Counted from the stretch's first letter, positions 1 to 8,838 are shown. The stretch is DNA of 64,000 nucleotides from Flavobacteriaceae bacterium (GCA_021648755.1 JAKISG010000003.1:62001-126000); one strand, 5' to 3'. Numbers and translations are program-made. Notes: a model not told the origin generated them from the sequence alone.

Positions 1-65
1 CTAATAATCAAGTAGCTTCTTATCAAATAATTAAAAAATAACAATAGCATTTATTTTATTTAAAA

Positions 66-96
66 GGCTTCAAGAAATTGAAGTCTTTTTTTTTTT
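66..96 (+). terminator. Rho-independent terminator
   Basis: An 8-bp stem (GGCTTCAA / TTGAAGTC, one G-U pair) with a GAAA loop is followed by an 11-T run. It would end transcription entering from an upstream gene outside the window. Confidence 0.8.
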
Positions 97-112
97 ATAC
101 TTATATAAAATA

Positions 113-120
113 TACCTTTG
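113..120 (+). promoter_or_regulatory. Bacteroidota promoter -7 element (TACCTTTG)
   Basis: Matches the TAnnTTTG consensus of Bacteroidota sigma factor promoters. It lies just after a terminator and 26 bases before the TTG start of the glycosyltransferase gene. Confidence 0.6.
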
Positions 121-145
121 TAGCCCAACTTTAAAAAGTACTATA

Positions 146-1144
146 TTGGAACTTAATTACACTATAATAATACCAGTATATAATAGACCACAAGAAATTG
201 AAGACCTTTTAACTAGTTTATTAAGTCAAGCCTATAAAAAAGCATATGAAGTTATTATAGTTGAAGATGGTTCAACCAATAAATGCGATTCAATAGTCAA
301 TAATTTTAGAGATAAATTAAACGTTACCTATTTATTTAAAGAAAATTCTGGAGCAGGGCAAAGTAGAAATTACGGTATGAATTATGCAAAAGGTAATTAC
401 TTTATTATTTTAGATTCTGATATTATTTTACCTAAAAATTATTTAATAGAAATTGATAAATCACTTCAAATTAATTTTACCGATGCCTTTGGTGGTGCAG
501 ATACTACGCATAAGTCATTTACAGCATTACAGAAAGCAATAAATTATACGATGACTTCATTTTTAACAACAGGAGGTTTGCGCAATAATAGGGGGAGTTT
601 AAATAAATTTCAATTAAGAAGTTATAATATGGGGATCTCAAAAAAAGTTTTTGAGGAAACTCAAGGTTTTAGTAAGCAAAAATTTGGAGAAGATATAGAT
701 TTAACCTATAGATTATGGAAAAAAAATTTTAAAACTCAATTTATTAAAGAAGCCTTTGTATATCATAAAAGAAGAACTAATTTTAAGTATTTTTTTAAGC
801 AAACTTTAAATTTTGGTAGTGCAAGACCAGTGCTTAATAAGTTACATAAAAACTCTAATAAAATTACCTATTGGTTTCCATCGTTATTTATAATTGGTTT
901 AATAATTTCACTAATTTTTATTATTTTTCATATTTTTATATATACTTATTTTTATGTAACTTACTTTGCACTTCTATTTTTTGATTCTTTACTTAAAAAC
1001 AGAAACTTTAGAGTTGCTTTTTTAAGTATATTTACAACAATAATACAATTTTTAGGTTATGGGCTAGGTTTTTTGAAATCACAATTTCGATTGCAAATAC
1101 TAAATAAATCAGTTAAAGAAATTTTTCCTAAAATGTTTTATTAA
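146..1144 (+). CDS. Family 2 glycosyltransferase, membrane-anchored
   Basis: This is a GT-A fold family 2 glycosyltransferase that would transfer a sugar from a nucleotide-sugar donor. The N-terminus has the typical IIIPVYNRP strand-loop, then VIIVEDGST, and a DSDI motif at about residue 90 in the place of the metal-binding DxD. FGEDIDLTYRLW near residue 180 resembles the acceptor-side ED motif. The C-terminus (about 245-310) carries two or three hydrophobic segments, so the protein probably sits on the inner face of the cytoplasmic membrane. The start is TTG at 146; the next ATG would cut into the catalytic domain. The acceptor is unknown; a polysaccharide or glycolipid is most likely. Confidence 0.85.
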   Translation: MELNYTIIIPVYNRPQEIEDLLTSLLSQAYKKAYEVIIVEDGSTNKCDSIVNNFRDKLNVTYLFKENSGAGQSRNYGMNYAKGNYFIILDSDIILPKNYLIEIDKSLQINFTDAFGGADTTHKSFTALQKAINYTMTSFLTTGGLRNNRGSLNKFQLRSYNMGISKKVFEETQGFSKQKFGEDIDLTYRLWKKNFKTQFIKEAFVYHKRRTNFKYFFKQTLNFGSARPVLNKLHKNSNKITYWFPSLFIIGLIISLIFIIFHIFIYTYFYVTYFALLFFDSLLKNRNFRVAFLSIFTTIIQFLGYGLGFLKSQFRLQILNKSVKEIFPKMFY

Positions 1145-1259
1145 TTAAATTAAAATAGCGAACTTATTTTTTGAAATAATAGTCTAAAATATATTTAGAC
1201 GTTTTGTTTTATTTAAACTCAAAATCATTGAAATGTATAAAATAAATAGATTAAATGTT

Positions 1260-1267
1260 TAAGTTTG
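1260..1267 (+). promoter_or_regulatory. Promoter -7 element (TAAGTTTG) of cysM
   Basis: TAnnTTTG match 17 bases before the ATG of the cysteine synthase gene, implying a very short leader. Confidence 0.55.
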
Positions 1268-1284
1268 CAACTTAAAAATAAAAA

Positions 1285-2265
1285 ATGCAATATTATAATA
1301 ATATATTAGAAACTATAGGTAATACACCGCTAGTTAAATTAAATAAAATTGTTAAAGATGTTGATGCTTTAGTTTTAGCAAAAGTAGAAACATTTAACCC
1401 AGGTAACTCTGTAAAAGATAGAATGGCGTTAAAAATGATTGAAGATGCAGAAAACGATGGGCGTTTAAAACCAGGTGGAACAATAATAGAAGGTACTTCT
1501 GGTAATACAGGTATGGGTTTGGCAATTGTAGCAACTTTAAAAGGTTATAAATGTATTTTTGTAATGGCTGATAAACAGTCTAAAGAAAAAGTAGATATTT
1601 TACGTGCCGTAGGAGCAGAGGTTGTAGTTTGTCCAACAGCTGTTGAGCCAGACGATCCAAGATCGTATTATTCGGTTTCTAAACGTCTAGCTGAAGAAAC
1701 ACCAAATGCTTGGTATGTAAACCAGTATGATAATCCATCTAATACGGCTGCTCATTACGAAAGTACAGGGCCAGAGATTTGGAAACAAACCAATGGTAAA
1801 ATCACTCACTTTGTAGTTGGAGTAGGTACTGGAGGAACTATTTCTGGAGTTGGTAAATATTTAAAAGAAAAAAATCCAAACATTAAAATTTGGGGAATTG
1901 ATACTTATGGTTCTGTATTTAAAAAATATCACGAAACTGGTATTTTTGATGAAAATGAAATTTACCCATATGTTACCGAAGGTATTGGTGAAGATATATT
2001 ACCTAAAAACGTAAATTTTAATGTTATTGATGGTTTTGAAAAAGTTACTGATAAAGATGGTGCAATTTATACCCAAAAATTAGTACTTGATGAAGGTATT
2101 TTTGTTGGTAATTCTGCAGGTTCTGCTATAAAAGGTTTGTTACAACTTAAAAATAATTTTAAAAAAAATGATGTAGTTGTCGTTTTATTTCACGATCACG
2201 GTAGTCGTTATGTAGGTAAGATGTTCAATAATGATTGGATGAGAAAAATGGGCTATATAACGTAA
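1285..2265 (+). CDS. cysM: Cysteine synthase (O-acetylserine sulfhydrylase family)
   Basis: A PLP-dependent enzyme of the beta-replacement (fold type II) family. It makes L-cysteine from O-acetylserine and sulfide. The start reads IGNTPLVKL, the PLP lysine sits in NSVKDRMA (about residue 44), the substrate loop is EGTSGNTGMG, and the phosphate-binding glycine loop is GVGTGGTISG. The length of 326 residues is normal. I prefer CysM over cystathionine beta-synthase because there is no C-terminal CBS or regulatory domain, but CysK/CysM assignment by motif is not firm. It stands alone with its own promoter, followed by a short 15-bp tandem repeat. Confidence 0.9.
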   Translation: MQYYNNILETIGNTPLVKLNKIVKDVDALVLAKVETFNPGNSVKDRMALKMIEDAENDGRLKPGGTIIEGTSGNTGMGLAIVATLKGYKCIFVMADKQSKEKVDILRAVGAEVVVCPTAVEPDDPRSYYSVSKRLAEETPNAWYVNQYDNPSNTAAHYESTGPEIWKQTNGKITHFVVGVGTGGTISGVGKYLKEKNPNIKIWGIDTYGSVFKKYHETGIFDENEIYPYVTEGIGEDILPKNVNFNVIDGFEKVTDKDGAIYTQKLVLDEGIFVGNSAGSAIKGLLQLKNNFKKNDVVVVLFHDHGSRYVGKMFNNDWMRKMGYIT

Positions 2266-2266
2266 T

Positions 2267-2296
2267 TTTAAAGTTACTTAATTTAAAGTTACTTAA
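2267..2296 (+). repeat. 15-bp perfect tandem repeat, two copies
   Basis: TTTAAAGTTACTTAA occurs twice back to back, three bases after the cysM stop codon. No gene is affected. It may be a recent small duplication. Confidence 0.8.
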
Positions 2297-2347
2297 TTGT
2301 TTATAAATTGTTAACTTGTACCCAGTATTATTAAATGTAATAACAAA

Positions 2348-3631
2348 TTGCTAAAAGAAGATTTTTTACATTTTATTTGGAAGAATAAACTCTTTAAAAC
2401 CAATAATTTAATTTCTACGTTAGGCGAAGAAATTCAAATACTAAAAACAGGAAATCATAATTTAAATGCAGGTCCAGATTTTTCTAACGCTTTATTAATA
2501 GTTGCAAATCAAAAGTGGGCAGGAAATGTAGAAATACACATTAACGCTTCTGATTGGTATGTGCATCATCACGAACAAGACATAGCCTATAATACTATAA
2601 TATTACATGTGGTTTGGGAGAGTGATATGGCAGTTTTTGATAGTAAAAATAATCAAATCACTACGTTAGAATTAAAAAACTATGTAGATATAGTTTTAAT
2701 TAATTCGTATAAAAAATTGTTTAGTAAATCTAAAAAGTGGTTAAATTGTGAAAATGATATTACAACGATTTCTGAGTTCACTTTAAATAATTGGTTAGAG
2801 AAACTATATATAGAACGTTTAGAACAAAAATCTATATTTATTTTAGAGTTATTAAAACAGTCTAATAATAATTGGGAGGCTGTTTTATTTAAATTATTTG
2901 CAAAATCTTTTGGTTTAAAAATAAATAGTGATGCTTTTTTTAATCTAGCAAATTCGTTTGATTTTTCGGTGTTACGAAAAACTTCAAATAATATAGAGCA
3001 AATAGAAAGTTTGTTTTTTGGACAGGCTAATTTATTAGAAAAAGAAGAGTCTGACGCATATTATTTAAATTTACAAAATGAATATCAATTTTTAAAAAAC
3101 AAGTTTCAATTAACACCAATTCATACATCAGAAATTAAATTTTTTAGATTGCGACCAAATAATTTTCCAACTATACGGCTTTCTCAGTTGGCAAATTTAT
3201 ATGTTAAAGAAAAATCATTATTTTCTAAAATTATGTATATAAATACACCACACGGATTTTATAATTTGTTTACGGTTGGTGTTTCTGAATATTGGAAAAA
3301 TCATTATTCTTTCGGTGTATCATCTAAAAAAAGCAATAAAAAGTTAACTAAATCTTTTATTGATTTACTATTGATAAATACTATAATTCCGTTACAATTT
3401 ATTTATAAAAGGCAAATAGGTAATTTGGATATTGATGCTTTATTTAAAATGATTAATTCTTTAAGTTCAGAGAAAAATAGTATTATTGATAAGTATAATA
3501 ATTTAGGTATTAAATCTGATTCGGCTTTAAAAACACAAGCATTACTGCAATTGAATACTAATTATTGTAAGAAAAATAATTGCTTACAATGCGTTGTAGG
3601 TAGTAAGTTACTTAACCACAAAATTTGTTAA
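2348..3631 (+). CDS. DUF2851 family protein
   Basis: A 427-residue cytosolic protein of the DUF2851 family, common in Bacteroidota and of unknown function. Recognisable features are the N-terminal FLHFIWKN, LNAGPDFSNA and the conserved GNVEIHINASDWYVH block that continues through HHHEQDIAYN (about residues 59-85). The C-terminus ends in a cysteine cluster (CKKNNCLQC) that could bind a metal. No signal peptide or membrane segment is seen. The start is TTG at 2348, giving MLKEDFLHFIW as in relatives. It converges on the dehydrogenase E1 gene with a 37-base gap. Confidence 0.85.
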   Translation: MLKEDFLHFIWKNKLFKTNNLISTLGEEIQILKTGNHNLNAGPDFSNALLIVANQKWAGNVEIHINASDWYVHHHEQDIAYNTIILHVVWESDMAVFDSKNNQITTLELKNYVDIVLINSYKKLFSKSKKWLNCENDITTISEFTLNNWLEKLYIERLEQKSIFILELLKQSNNNWEAVLFKLFAKSFGLKINSDAFFNLANSFDFSVLRKTSNNIEQIESLFFGQANLLEKEESDAYYLNLQNEYQFLKNKFQLTPIHTSEIKFFRLRPNNFPTIRLSQLANLYVKEKSLFSKIMYINTPHGFYNLFTVGVSEYWKNHYSFGVSSKKSNKKLTKSFIDLLLINTIIPLQFIYKRQIGNLDIDALFKMINSLSSEKNSIIDKYNNLGIKSDSALKTQALLQLNTNYCKKNNCLQCVVGSKLLNHKIC

Positions 3632-3668
3632 GAAAATGTATTTGCATTTTTGATTTTTTTGTCAAAAA

Positions 3669-6116
3669 TTAGTACAGGCTTTTATATTTTTTAGGATTAA
3701 CCTCATGCATTAAAGCATAAATTTGTTCAAACATATCTGAACTGTTTGGTTTAGAAAAATAATCGCCATCGCTACCATAAGCAGGTCTGTGTGCTTTTGC
3801 AGTTATCATTAATGGTTTGCTATCTAAATATTGATATGCATTTTGTTTATTTAAAATTTCGTCTAATAAATAGGCAGAGGCTCCACCATTTACATCTTCA
3901 TCTATAATAGCTAAACGGTTTGTCTTTTGAATACTTTTTACCACATTATGGTTACTATCAAAAGGTAATAATGACTGAGCATCTATAATTTCGATATTAA
4001 TGTCAACTTGAGTTAAGTTTTTGGCAGTTTCTTCTACGATTTTAAGAGTAGAGCCATATGATAAAACGGTAATGTCTGTACCTTTTTTTAGGACTTCTAC
4101 AACTCCAATAGGTGTTCTGAATTCACCTAAATTAGATGGTAATTTTTCTTTTAATCGGTATCCGTTAAGGTTTTCTATTACTAGAGCAGGTTCATCGGTT
4201 TCTAATAAGGTATTGTAAAACCCTGCTGCTTTGGTCATATTTCTCGGTGTTAGAATATAGATACCTCTTAGTAAATGAATTAAGGCTCCCATTGGTGATC
4301 CAGAATGCCAAATACCTTCTAAACGGTGTCCACGAGTCCTAATAATTAGGGGTGCTTTTTGTTTACCAAAAGTTCGCCAACGCAATGTTGCTAAATCGTC
4401 GCTAAGAGTTTGTATAGCGTATAACATATAATCTAAATACTGTATTTCAGCAATTGGTCTTAAGCCACGCATTGCCATACCAATACCTTGACCAATAATG
4501 CTTGCTTCTCTAATACCTGTATCGCTAATTCTAAGTTCCCCAAATTTATCTTGTAAGCCTACTAAACCCTGATTTACATCACCAATTTTACCAGTGTCTT
4601 CACCAAAAATTAAAAGTTCTTTGTGTTTAGTGAATAAAGTTTCAAAATTATTTTTTAATATGACTCTTGCATCTACTAATTCTGAATTATCTACATAAGT
4701 TGGTTTTACTTCAGTAATACTTAATGCATTATTTTTTTGTTCAGAATATAAATGTGCAGAATATTTAGGTTGTTGTGTTTTGCTGTAATTATGAATCCAG
4801 TTTTGAAGTGTTTTTTTAGCAATAAAATTTTCATTTCTTAAATAAATTAAAATTTTACGTGCTGTATCTAAGATAATGGCTCTATCTAGAACATCTAAAT
4901 TTTTTAAATCAGATTTAAATTTAATTATGAATGCTCTATTTTTACTTTGAGAAATAATAGTATCTAAAATATGAAGAAGTTCAGTTCTTTCTTCTTTTAA
5001 CGGATTTTGAAAAGCGGCCCAAGCAGTGCGTTTTGCAATGCTAACTTCATTTTTTGCTTCTTTTTCTATTAGAATTAATTCTTCTTCACTATCTACAAAA
5101 CGTAAAGTTTCCTCTTCATTTTGTAGTTTAAAATTAAGAATCCATTCTCTCATTTTTAAGTTACAATCATTTTCTTTTTCCCATTGTAGGCGTTCTGTAG
5201 ATTTATATCTTTCGTGTGAGCCAGAAGTAGAATGTCCTTGTGGTTGTGTTAATTCAGTTACATGAATTAGTACAGGTACATGTTCTTCTCTAGCTATTTT
5301 AACCGCTTTATTATAGGTATTTACTAGTTGTGAATAATTCCACCCATTAACTCTAAAAATTTCAAATCCTTTTAATTTTTTAGTGCGTTGAAATCCTTTT
5401 AATATTTCAGATATATTTTCTTTGGTAGTTTGGTGTTTTGCATGTACAGATATTCCGTACTCATCATCCCAAACACTCATGACCATAGGTACTTGTAAAA
5501 CCCCTGCTGCGTTTATGGTTTCAAAAAAAAGACCTTCAGAAGTGCTTGCATTCCCTATGGTGCCAAAGGCAATTTCGTTACCATTCTCTGAAAATTTATT
5601 TTCGCCTTTCAAAACATCAATTTCACGATACATTTTAGATGCTTGTGCTAAACCTAGTAGTCTTGGCATTTGTCCTGCTGTACAACTAATATCTGCACTT
5701 ACATTTTTATTATTTTTCAAGTATTTAAAAGATCCGTCTTCATGAAGTAGTTGTGTTGCAAAATGCCCGTTCATTTGTCTTCCTGCAGATGATGGTTCAC
5801 GAACTTGGTTAGCATCTGCATAAAGGCTTGCAAAAAATTCTTGTGGAGTTAAAGCGTTTATAGCTAGCATAAAAGTTTGATCACGATAATAGCCAGATCT
5901 AAAATCTCCATTTTTAAAAACTTTAGCCATAGCTAATTGAGGTACTTCTTTACCATCACCAAAAATTCCAAATTTTGCTTTACCAGTTAATACTTCTCGC
6001 CTACCAATCAAGCTCATTTCTCGACTTAAAACAGCAATTTTATAGTCTTTTAAGACCTCATTTTTAAAATCTGTAAATGATAAAGTAGTTTTGTTTTCTG
6101 TTTGTTGACTTGGCAT
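3669..6116 (-). CDS. Branched-chain 2-oxoacid dehydrogenase E1, alpha-beta fusion
   Basis: This 815-residue protein joins both E1 subunits of a thiamine-diphosphate 2-oxoacid dehydrogenase. It decarboxylates the 2-oxoacid and passes the acyl group to lipoyl-E2. Residues about 30-370 are alpha-like (YYRDQTFMLA, GQMPRLLGLAQ, GNASTSEG, DDEYGISVHAK, GHSTSGSHERY). Residues about 480-810 are beta-like (FGEDTGKIGDVNQG, then RISDTGIREASIIGQGIGMA, and a C-terminal transketolase-like domain). The GHSTS loop fits the phosphorylation-loop region of branched-chain E1. The fused layout is usual in Flavobacteriaceae. E2 and E3 are not adjacent, so the complex is assembled from dispersed genes. Branched-chain specificity is inferred from family resemblance. 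Confidence 0.85.
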   Translation of the reverse strand: MPSQQTENKTTLSFTDFKNEVLKDYKIAVLSREMSLIGRREVLTGKAKFGIFGDGKEVPQLAMAKVFKNGDFRSGYYRDQTFMLAINALTPQEFFASLYADANQVREPSSAGRQMNGHFATQLLHEDGSFKYLKNNKNVSADISCTAGQMPRLLGLAQASKMYREIDVLKGENKFSENGNEIAFGTIGNASTSEGLFFETINAAGVLQVPMVMSVWDDEYGISVHAKHQTTKENISEILKGFQRTKKLKGFEIFRVNGWNYSQLVNTYNKAVKIAREEHVPVLIHVTELTQPQGHSTSGSHERYKSTERLQWEKENDCNLKMREWILNFKLQNEEETLRFVDSEEELILIEKEAKNEVSIAKRTAWAAFQNPLKEERTELLHILDTIISQSKNRAFIIKFKSDLKNLDVLDRAIILDTARKILIYLRNENFIAKKTLQNWIHNYSKTQQPKYSAHLYSEQKNNALSITEVKPTYVDNSELVDARVILKNNFETLFTKHKELLIFGEDTGKIGDVNQGLVGLQDKFGELRISDTGIREASIIGQGIGMAMRGLRPIAEIQYLDYMLYAIQTLSDDLATLRWRTFGKQKAPLIIRTRGHRLEGIWHSGSPMGALIHLLRGIYILTPRNMTKAAGFYNTLLETDEPALVIENLNGYRLKEKLPSNLGEFRTPIGVVEVLKKGTDITVLSYGSTLKIVEETAKNLTQVDINIEIIDAQSLLPFDSNHNVVKSIQKTNRLAIIDEDVNGGASAYLLDEILNKQNAYQYLDSKPLMITAKAHRPAYGSDGDYFSKPNSSDMFEQIYALMHEVNPKKYKSLY

Positions 6117-6240
6117 AAATCACTTGTTTTTCAATAAATAGAATAATTTATTTTGTATTAGAATTAATATTTAACGGTTTGAATATGTGTAGTTGCGGAT
6201 TTTAAAGGCTCTTACTTTGGATTTATTACTGAATTTTGTA

Positions 6241-6248
6241 CAAAGGTA
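6241..6248 (-). promoter_or_regulatory. Promoter -7 element (TACCTTTG) for the E1 fusion gene
   Basis: A TAnnTTTG match on the minus strand, about 125 bases ahead of the E1 start. It leaves a moderately long leader. The element sits within the imperfect palindrome TTGTACAAAGGTACAA. Confidence 0.55.
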
Positions 6249-6334
6249 CAAACTTTTGATTAAGCACCAAAACCGCAATTACGTATATTTTGTGTTGTAA
6301 ACTGTGCATTATTGGGCTTCATTATTCTAAATTA

Positions 6335-7033
6335 TTAGTAAGTCATTTTAACTCTAAAAGTGTTAATAAGTTTTCCTGTAATGCCATTAATGACATATCT
6401 AATATTTCCTTTTTTATCTTTTTGATCGGAAAATTTTTCATTACCATTCATTAACCCAATAGTCCAGACAGGTTTTGCTGTAGGAAACTCATTTAAATCA
6501 TTTCTGGAAACATAAAACGCTTTAATTTGATACTTTTTAATATCTTTTTTTGCTATTTGTTTTACAATTGCTATGGCTTCTGCCCAACATATTTTGTAGC
6601 CTTTTTCGTAATCTATTACTTTGGTTATATTGCCTTGTAAATCAAAATATGTTCTTTTCCCTATTCTAGCATTGCCATTTAAGTAAGTAATATATGAATA
6701 TGATATTTTACCTAGACTATCATACCTAATAAGTTTTTGAATATTTAGTTTTTTGTTTGTTTGTTTGTTTCTTAGCCCTCTATTATTTGATGTCCATACT
6801 TCATTTTTGAATTTTTTGTTATTTTCAATTGTAATAGGTCCAGGTTTTATTTTAAAATCACTCTTATATTTTTCAACATTAAAAGTCATTTCATCTTTAG
6901 TTATTTTAAAAATAGGGTCGTTATAATGGCAAATATCATCGTTAGTTAAATATTCTTTTGGTATAGAACTGCAAGACAGTAAAATGAAAAATGAAAAATG
7001 AAAAATGAAAAATTTATTTTTTAATGCTTTCAT
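6335..7033 (-). CDS. Lipoprotein, candidate immunity partner of the upstream Hcp-metalloprotease
   Basis: A 232-residue protein with a lipoprotein signal: a basic start, a long Phe/Ile/Leu-rich core and the lipobox LLSC at about residue 21, so it is probably held in the periplasm or outer membrane. The body contains YDSLGKISYSYITYLNG and a C-terminal stretch with KICWAEAIAIVKQIAKKDIKKY and YVINGITGKLINT, resembling a PepSY-like fold. It lies seven bases downstream of the Hcp-metalloprotease coding region on the same strand, the usual arrangement of an effector-immunity pair. The signal peptide is encoded by a 7-base tandem repeat that could shift the frame. The immunity role is inference; I recall no named family. 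Confidence 0.7.
   Translation of the reverse strand: MKALKNKFFIFHFSFFILLSCSSIPKEYLTNDDICHYNDPIFKITKDEMTFNVEKYKSDFKIKPGPITIENNKKFKNEVWTSNNRGLRNKQTNKKLNIQKLIRYDSLGKISYSYITYLNGNARIGKRTYFDLQGNITKVIDYEKGYKICWAEAIAIVKQIAKKDIKKYQIKAFYVSRNDLNEFPTAKPVWTIGLMNGNEKFSDQKDKKGNIRYVINGITGKLINTFRVKMTY
6981..7013 (+). repeat. Heptanucleotide tandem repeat (AAAAATG)n inside a signal peptide
   Basis: About 4.7 copies of the 7-base unit AAAAATG (plus-strand reading) lie inside the first 20 codons of the minus-strand lipoprotein gene. Because 7 is not a multiple of 3, gain or loss of one unit would throw the gene out of frame. This is the structure of a simple-sequence phase-variable locus. Confidence 0.75.
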
Positions 7034-7039
7034 AATAGT

Positions 7040-7879
7040 TTATTTTAAGTGTAAATATTGTTGTAATTTTTCCCATTGCCATTTCCAAGTTAAAAATTTA
7101 GTGTCACTATAATCCATATAGTTTTTAGTTTTTTTATCTTTAAAGGTGTGTACTGCTTTTGTGCTGAAAGTATGTTCTAAACCGAAACTATGTAATATTT
7201 CGTGGATGATATGTTTTGGAAGCATTTTTTCATTATCATCTAAGACCATATAAGCAATACCTGTATTGACAGGAGATAAACCACCTGCCATTGGATATTC
7301 ACCACTATCAACAATATCTACTGTATTTATACATTTTCGATTTACACAAAATAAATTAATAATCTTATCATTTTTAGTATGAACCAAATTAAAGGTAGAA
7401 AAAACACGATTTGCTTTTCTCCCATTAACACCTCGTTCAATATATTTCATTATACTACCATCTGTTTTTTTGTAGGTGTTTAATAACTTACTGTTTTTTA
7501 AACGCTCTCTATATTCCGTAATATCAATTATTTCAGCAGTAGTATTTGAAAGTGTTACATCAATCAAAGCAGGATTTAAGCCTTTTTTTAGTAAGTTTTC
7601 TAATTTGATTTTGTCAATTAGATTTTCTAAATCACCTTTATCTTCTTCTTCTCCTGTAAGTTCCACAAAATACCATTTTAAGTTAATAGTTTTTGGTTTT
7701 GGGTAGAAGAAGTTTATTGCTCCTGCGTCTTTACCGTCTGCAATTACTTTTATTTGTGTTGTATTTTGGTTAGTGTTTTTACAGGTTATTTTTACTTTTT
7801 TGGCTTCTTTTAAAGCAACTTTGTTGCCTTTTCTGTCGGTTGGTGTTATGGTAAAGTCCGAGGTGTTCTTCAAAAGCAA
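7040..7879 (-). CDS. C-terminal part of Hcp-fused T6SS effector: metzincin-type zinc metalloprotease
   Basis: The carboxyl part carries HEILHSFGLEH (residues 226-236 counted from the TTG at 7879), the metzincin HExxHxxGxxH zinc signature, followed by NYMDYSD as a Met-turn. A zinc-dependent protease acting on a target-cell protein is the natural reading. The open frame extends upstream of 7879 to about 7910, where it meets the TssD frame. Removing one A from a five-A run there (7911-7915) joins the frames as DLKAPLNKKNNTKVLLLKN. So this is most likely the second half of one roughly 520-residue gene, broken by a single-base frameshift or a sequencing error. It has no secretion signal of its own; delivery would come from the TssD part. 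Confidence 0.75.
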   Translation of the reverse strand: MLLKNTSDFTITPTDRKGNKVALKEAKKVKITCKNTNQNTTQIKVIADGKDAGAINFFYPKPKTINLKWYFVELTGEEEDKGDLENLIDKIKLENLLKKGLNPALIDVTLSNTTAEIIDITEYRERLKNSKLLNTYKKTDGSIMKYIERGVNGRKANRVFSTFNLVHTKNDKIINLFCVNRKCINTVDIVDSGEYPMAGGLSPVNTGIAYMVLDDNEKMLPKHIIHEILHSFGLEHTFSTKAVHTFKDKKTKNYMDYSDTKFLTWKWQWEKLQQYLHLK

Positions 7880-8600
7880 TACTTTCGTATTGTTCTTTTT
7901 GTTTAATGGTGCTTTTTAGGTCTAACGTTATGGTTTGGTCTTTACGCATACTTACCCAAGCAGGAAAATACTTTTCGCCTTCAATGGTTAGTGATGGGTA
8001 TTCGTTTTCTAATTTTGTAATATCAGATGTACATATTCTTTTGTATTTGTCTGGTATGGTGTCAAAGCCAAATATTCCATTTTTAATATCATTATTATCT
8101 GCTTCAAATTTAATAACGCACTTTTTGTCTTTTTTTTCTTCTATGATTTCTTCTTGCTTTTCTTCGTTATAATTTAGGGTAGTTACTGGTGATTTTTGGT
8201 ATGGGTCGCTAACTTTCCAATATTTTACATCCATCACAACATCATTTACTATTAATATGGCAAATGTTATTTCAACGTATGTAGTCATTGGTTGATTATT
8301 AATGCCATCAAAATTTTCGTGATGTACTTTTATATAATAGTCTTTAACCGTTACAGTAGTACTTTTACCGTTCATTGCTATTGGAGAAATTTTAAATGTC
8401 AATGTATCTGACATTTTTCCACTAACCAATTTTTCAAAAAATGGGTCGTTTTTGACTGTTTCATAACTAAAACCAATGGGTTGAACTACTGGTTTTGCGG
8501 ATGGACGACCTGTATAATCACTGTTTTGTGTTACCGATTGTTGATAATCTAGTAAATTTATTACCAGATCTTCAACGTGTAATTTAATTTGTATGCTCAT
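7779..8600 (-). CDS. TssD (Hcp) domain, N-terminal part of a fused T6SS effector
   Basis: Residues 1 to about 130 are a T6SSiii TssD/Hcp tube domain. SDYTGRPSAKP matches the TGRPS loop of the two TssD proteins at 43.6-44.6 kb, and YIKVHHENFDGINNQPMTTYVEI matches their KYxENF...P block. A linker (DVKYWKVSDPYQKSP, then a Glu/Lys-rich stretch) leads to a beta-rich region with FPAWVSMRKDQT. True homology ends near residue 230. The last 35-40 residues of the listed frame read the metalloprotease gene out of frame and are not real protein. An Hcp with a C-terminal toxin is an evolved-Hcp effector, delivered inside or as part of the T6SS tube. As read, the gene is split from its toxin by a +1 frameshift. 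Confidence 0.75.
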   Translation of the reverse strand: MSIQIKLHVEDLVINLLDYQQSVTQNSDYTGRPSAKPVVQPIGFSYETVKNDPFFEKLVSGKMSDTLTFKISPIAMNGKSTTVTVKDYYIKVHHENFDGINNQPMTTYVEITFAILIVNDVVMDVKYWKVSDPYQKSPVTTLNYNEEKQEEIIEEKKDKKCVIKFEADNNDIKNGIFGFDTIPDKYKRICTSDITKLENEYPSLTIEGEKYFPAWVSMRKDQTITLDLKSTIKQKEQYESIAFEEHLGLYHNTNRQKRQQSCFKRSQKSKNNL

Positions 8601-8654
8601 TGTTCCGTTCCTCTTTTTTCAATTTATCCAACCTGATTTTCCAGTTGGGACATT

Positions 8655-8792
8655 GTTTACAACGATTTGGCTATGCTTAGTTGCGACAATTTAGCACTTA
8701 ATTTTATAAGTACAAAACCAACTTGGAAAAATCGAAGATTTTTCCAAAGTAGAACTGACCTAAGCAATTAAGTATAGCCTCTGTTAGGCACA
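8655..8792 (+). repeat. Imperfect palindrome resembling an integron attC-like site
   Basis: Nested inverted repeats lie between the Hcp effector and the decayed genes to the right. The outer arms GGCTATGCTTAGTTGC (8669-8684) and GCAATTAAGTATAGCC (8764-8779) pair at 14 of 16 positions. An inner perfect 11-bp stem (8723-8733 / 8737-8747) is TTGGAAAAATC with a GAA loop. AAC at 8661 and GTTAGGC at 8783-8789 lie where attC core bases would be; GTTAGGC fits GTTRRRY. TGTTAGGCACA (8782-8792) recurs inverted at 13814-13824. The total size is near 130 bases. No integrase is present, so the attC idea is inference. Confidence 0.45.
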
Positions 8793-8838
8793 TGGTCTTC
8801 TTTTTTATGCAGTATATTTGTTTTATTCCGTTAGAATA

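Noticed and set aside
5026..5745. Open frames on the plus strand inside the E1 dehydrogenase gene
   Set aside because: They are antisense shadows of a clearly conserved gene.
7911..7915. Programmed -1 ribosomal frameshift at the A-run
   Set aside because: Joining the frames needs a +1 shift, and there is no X-XXY-YYZ slippery heptamer; a one-base indel is simpler.
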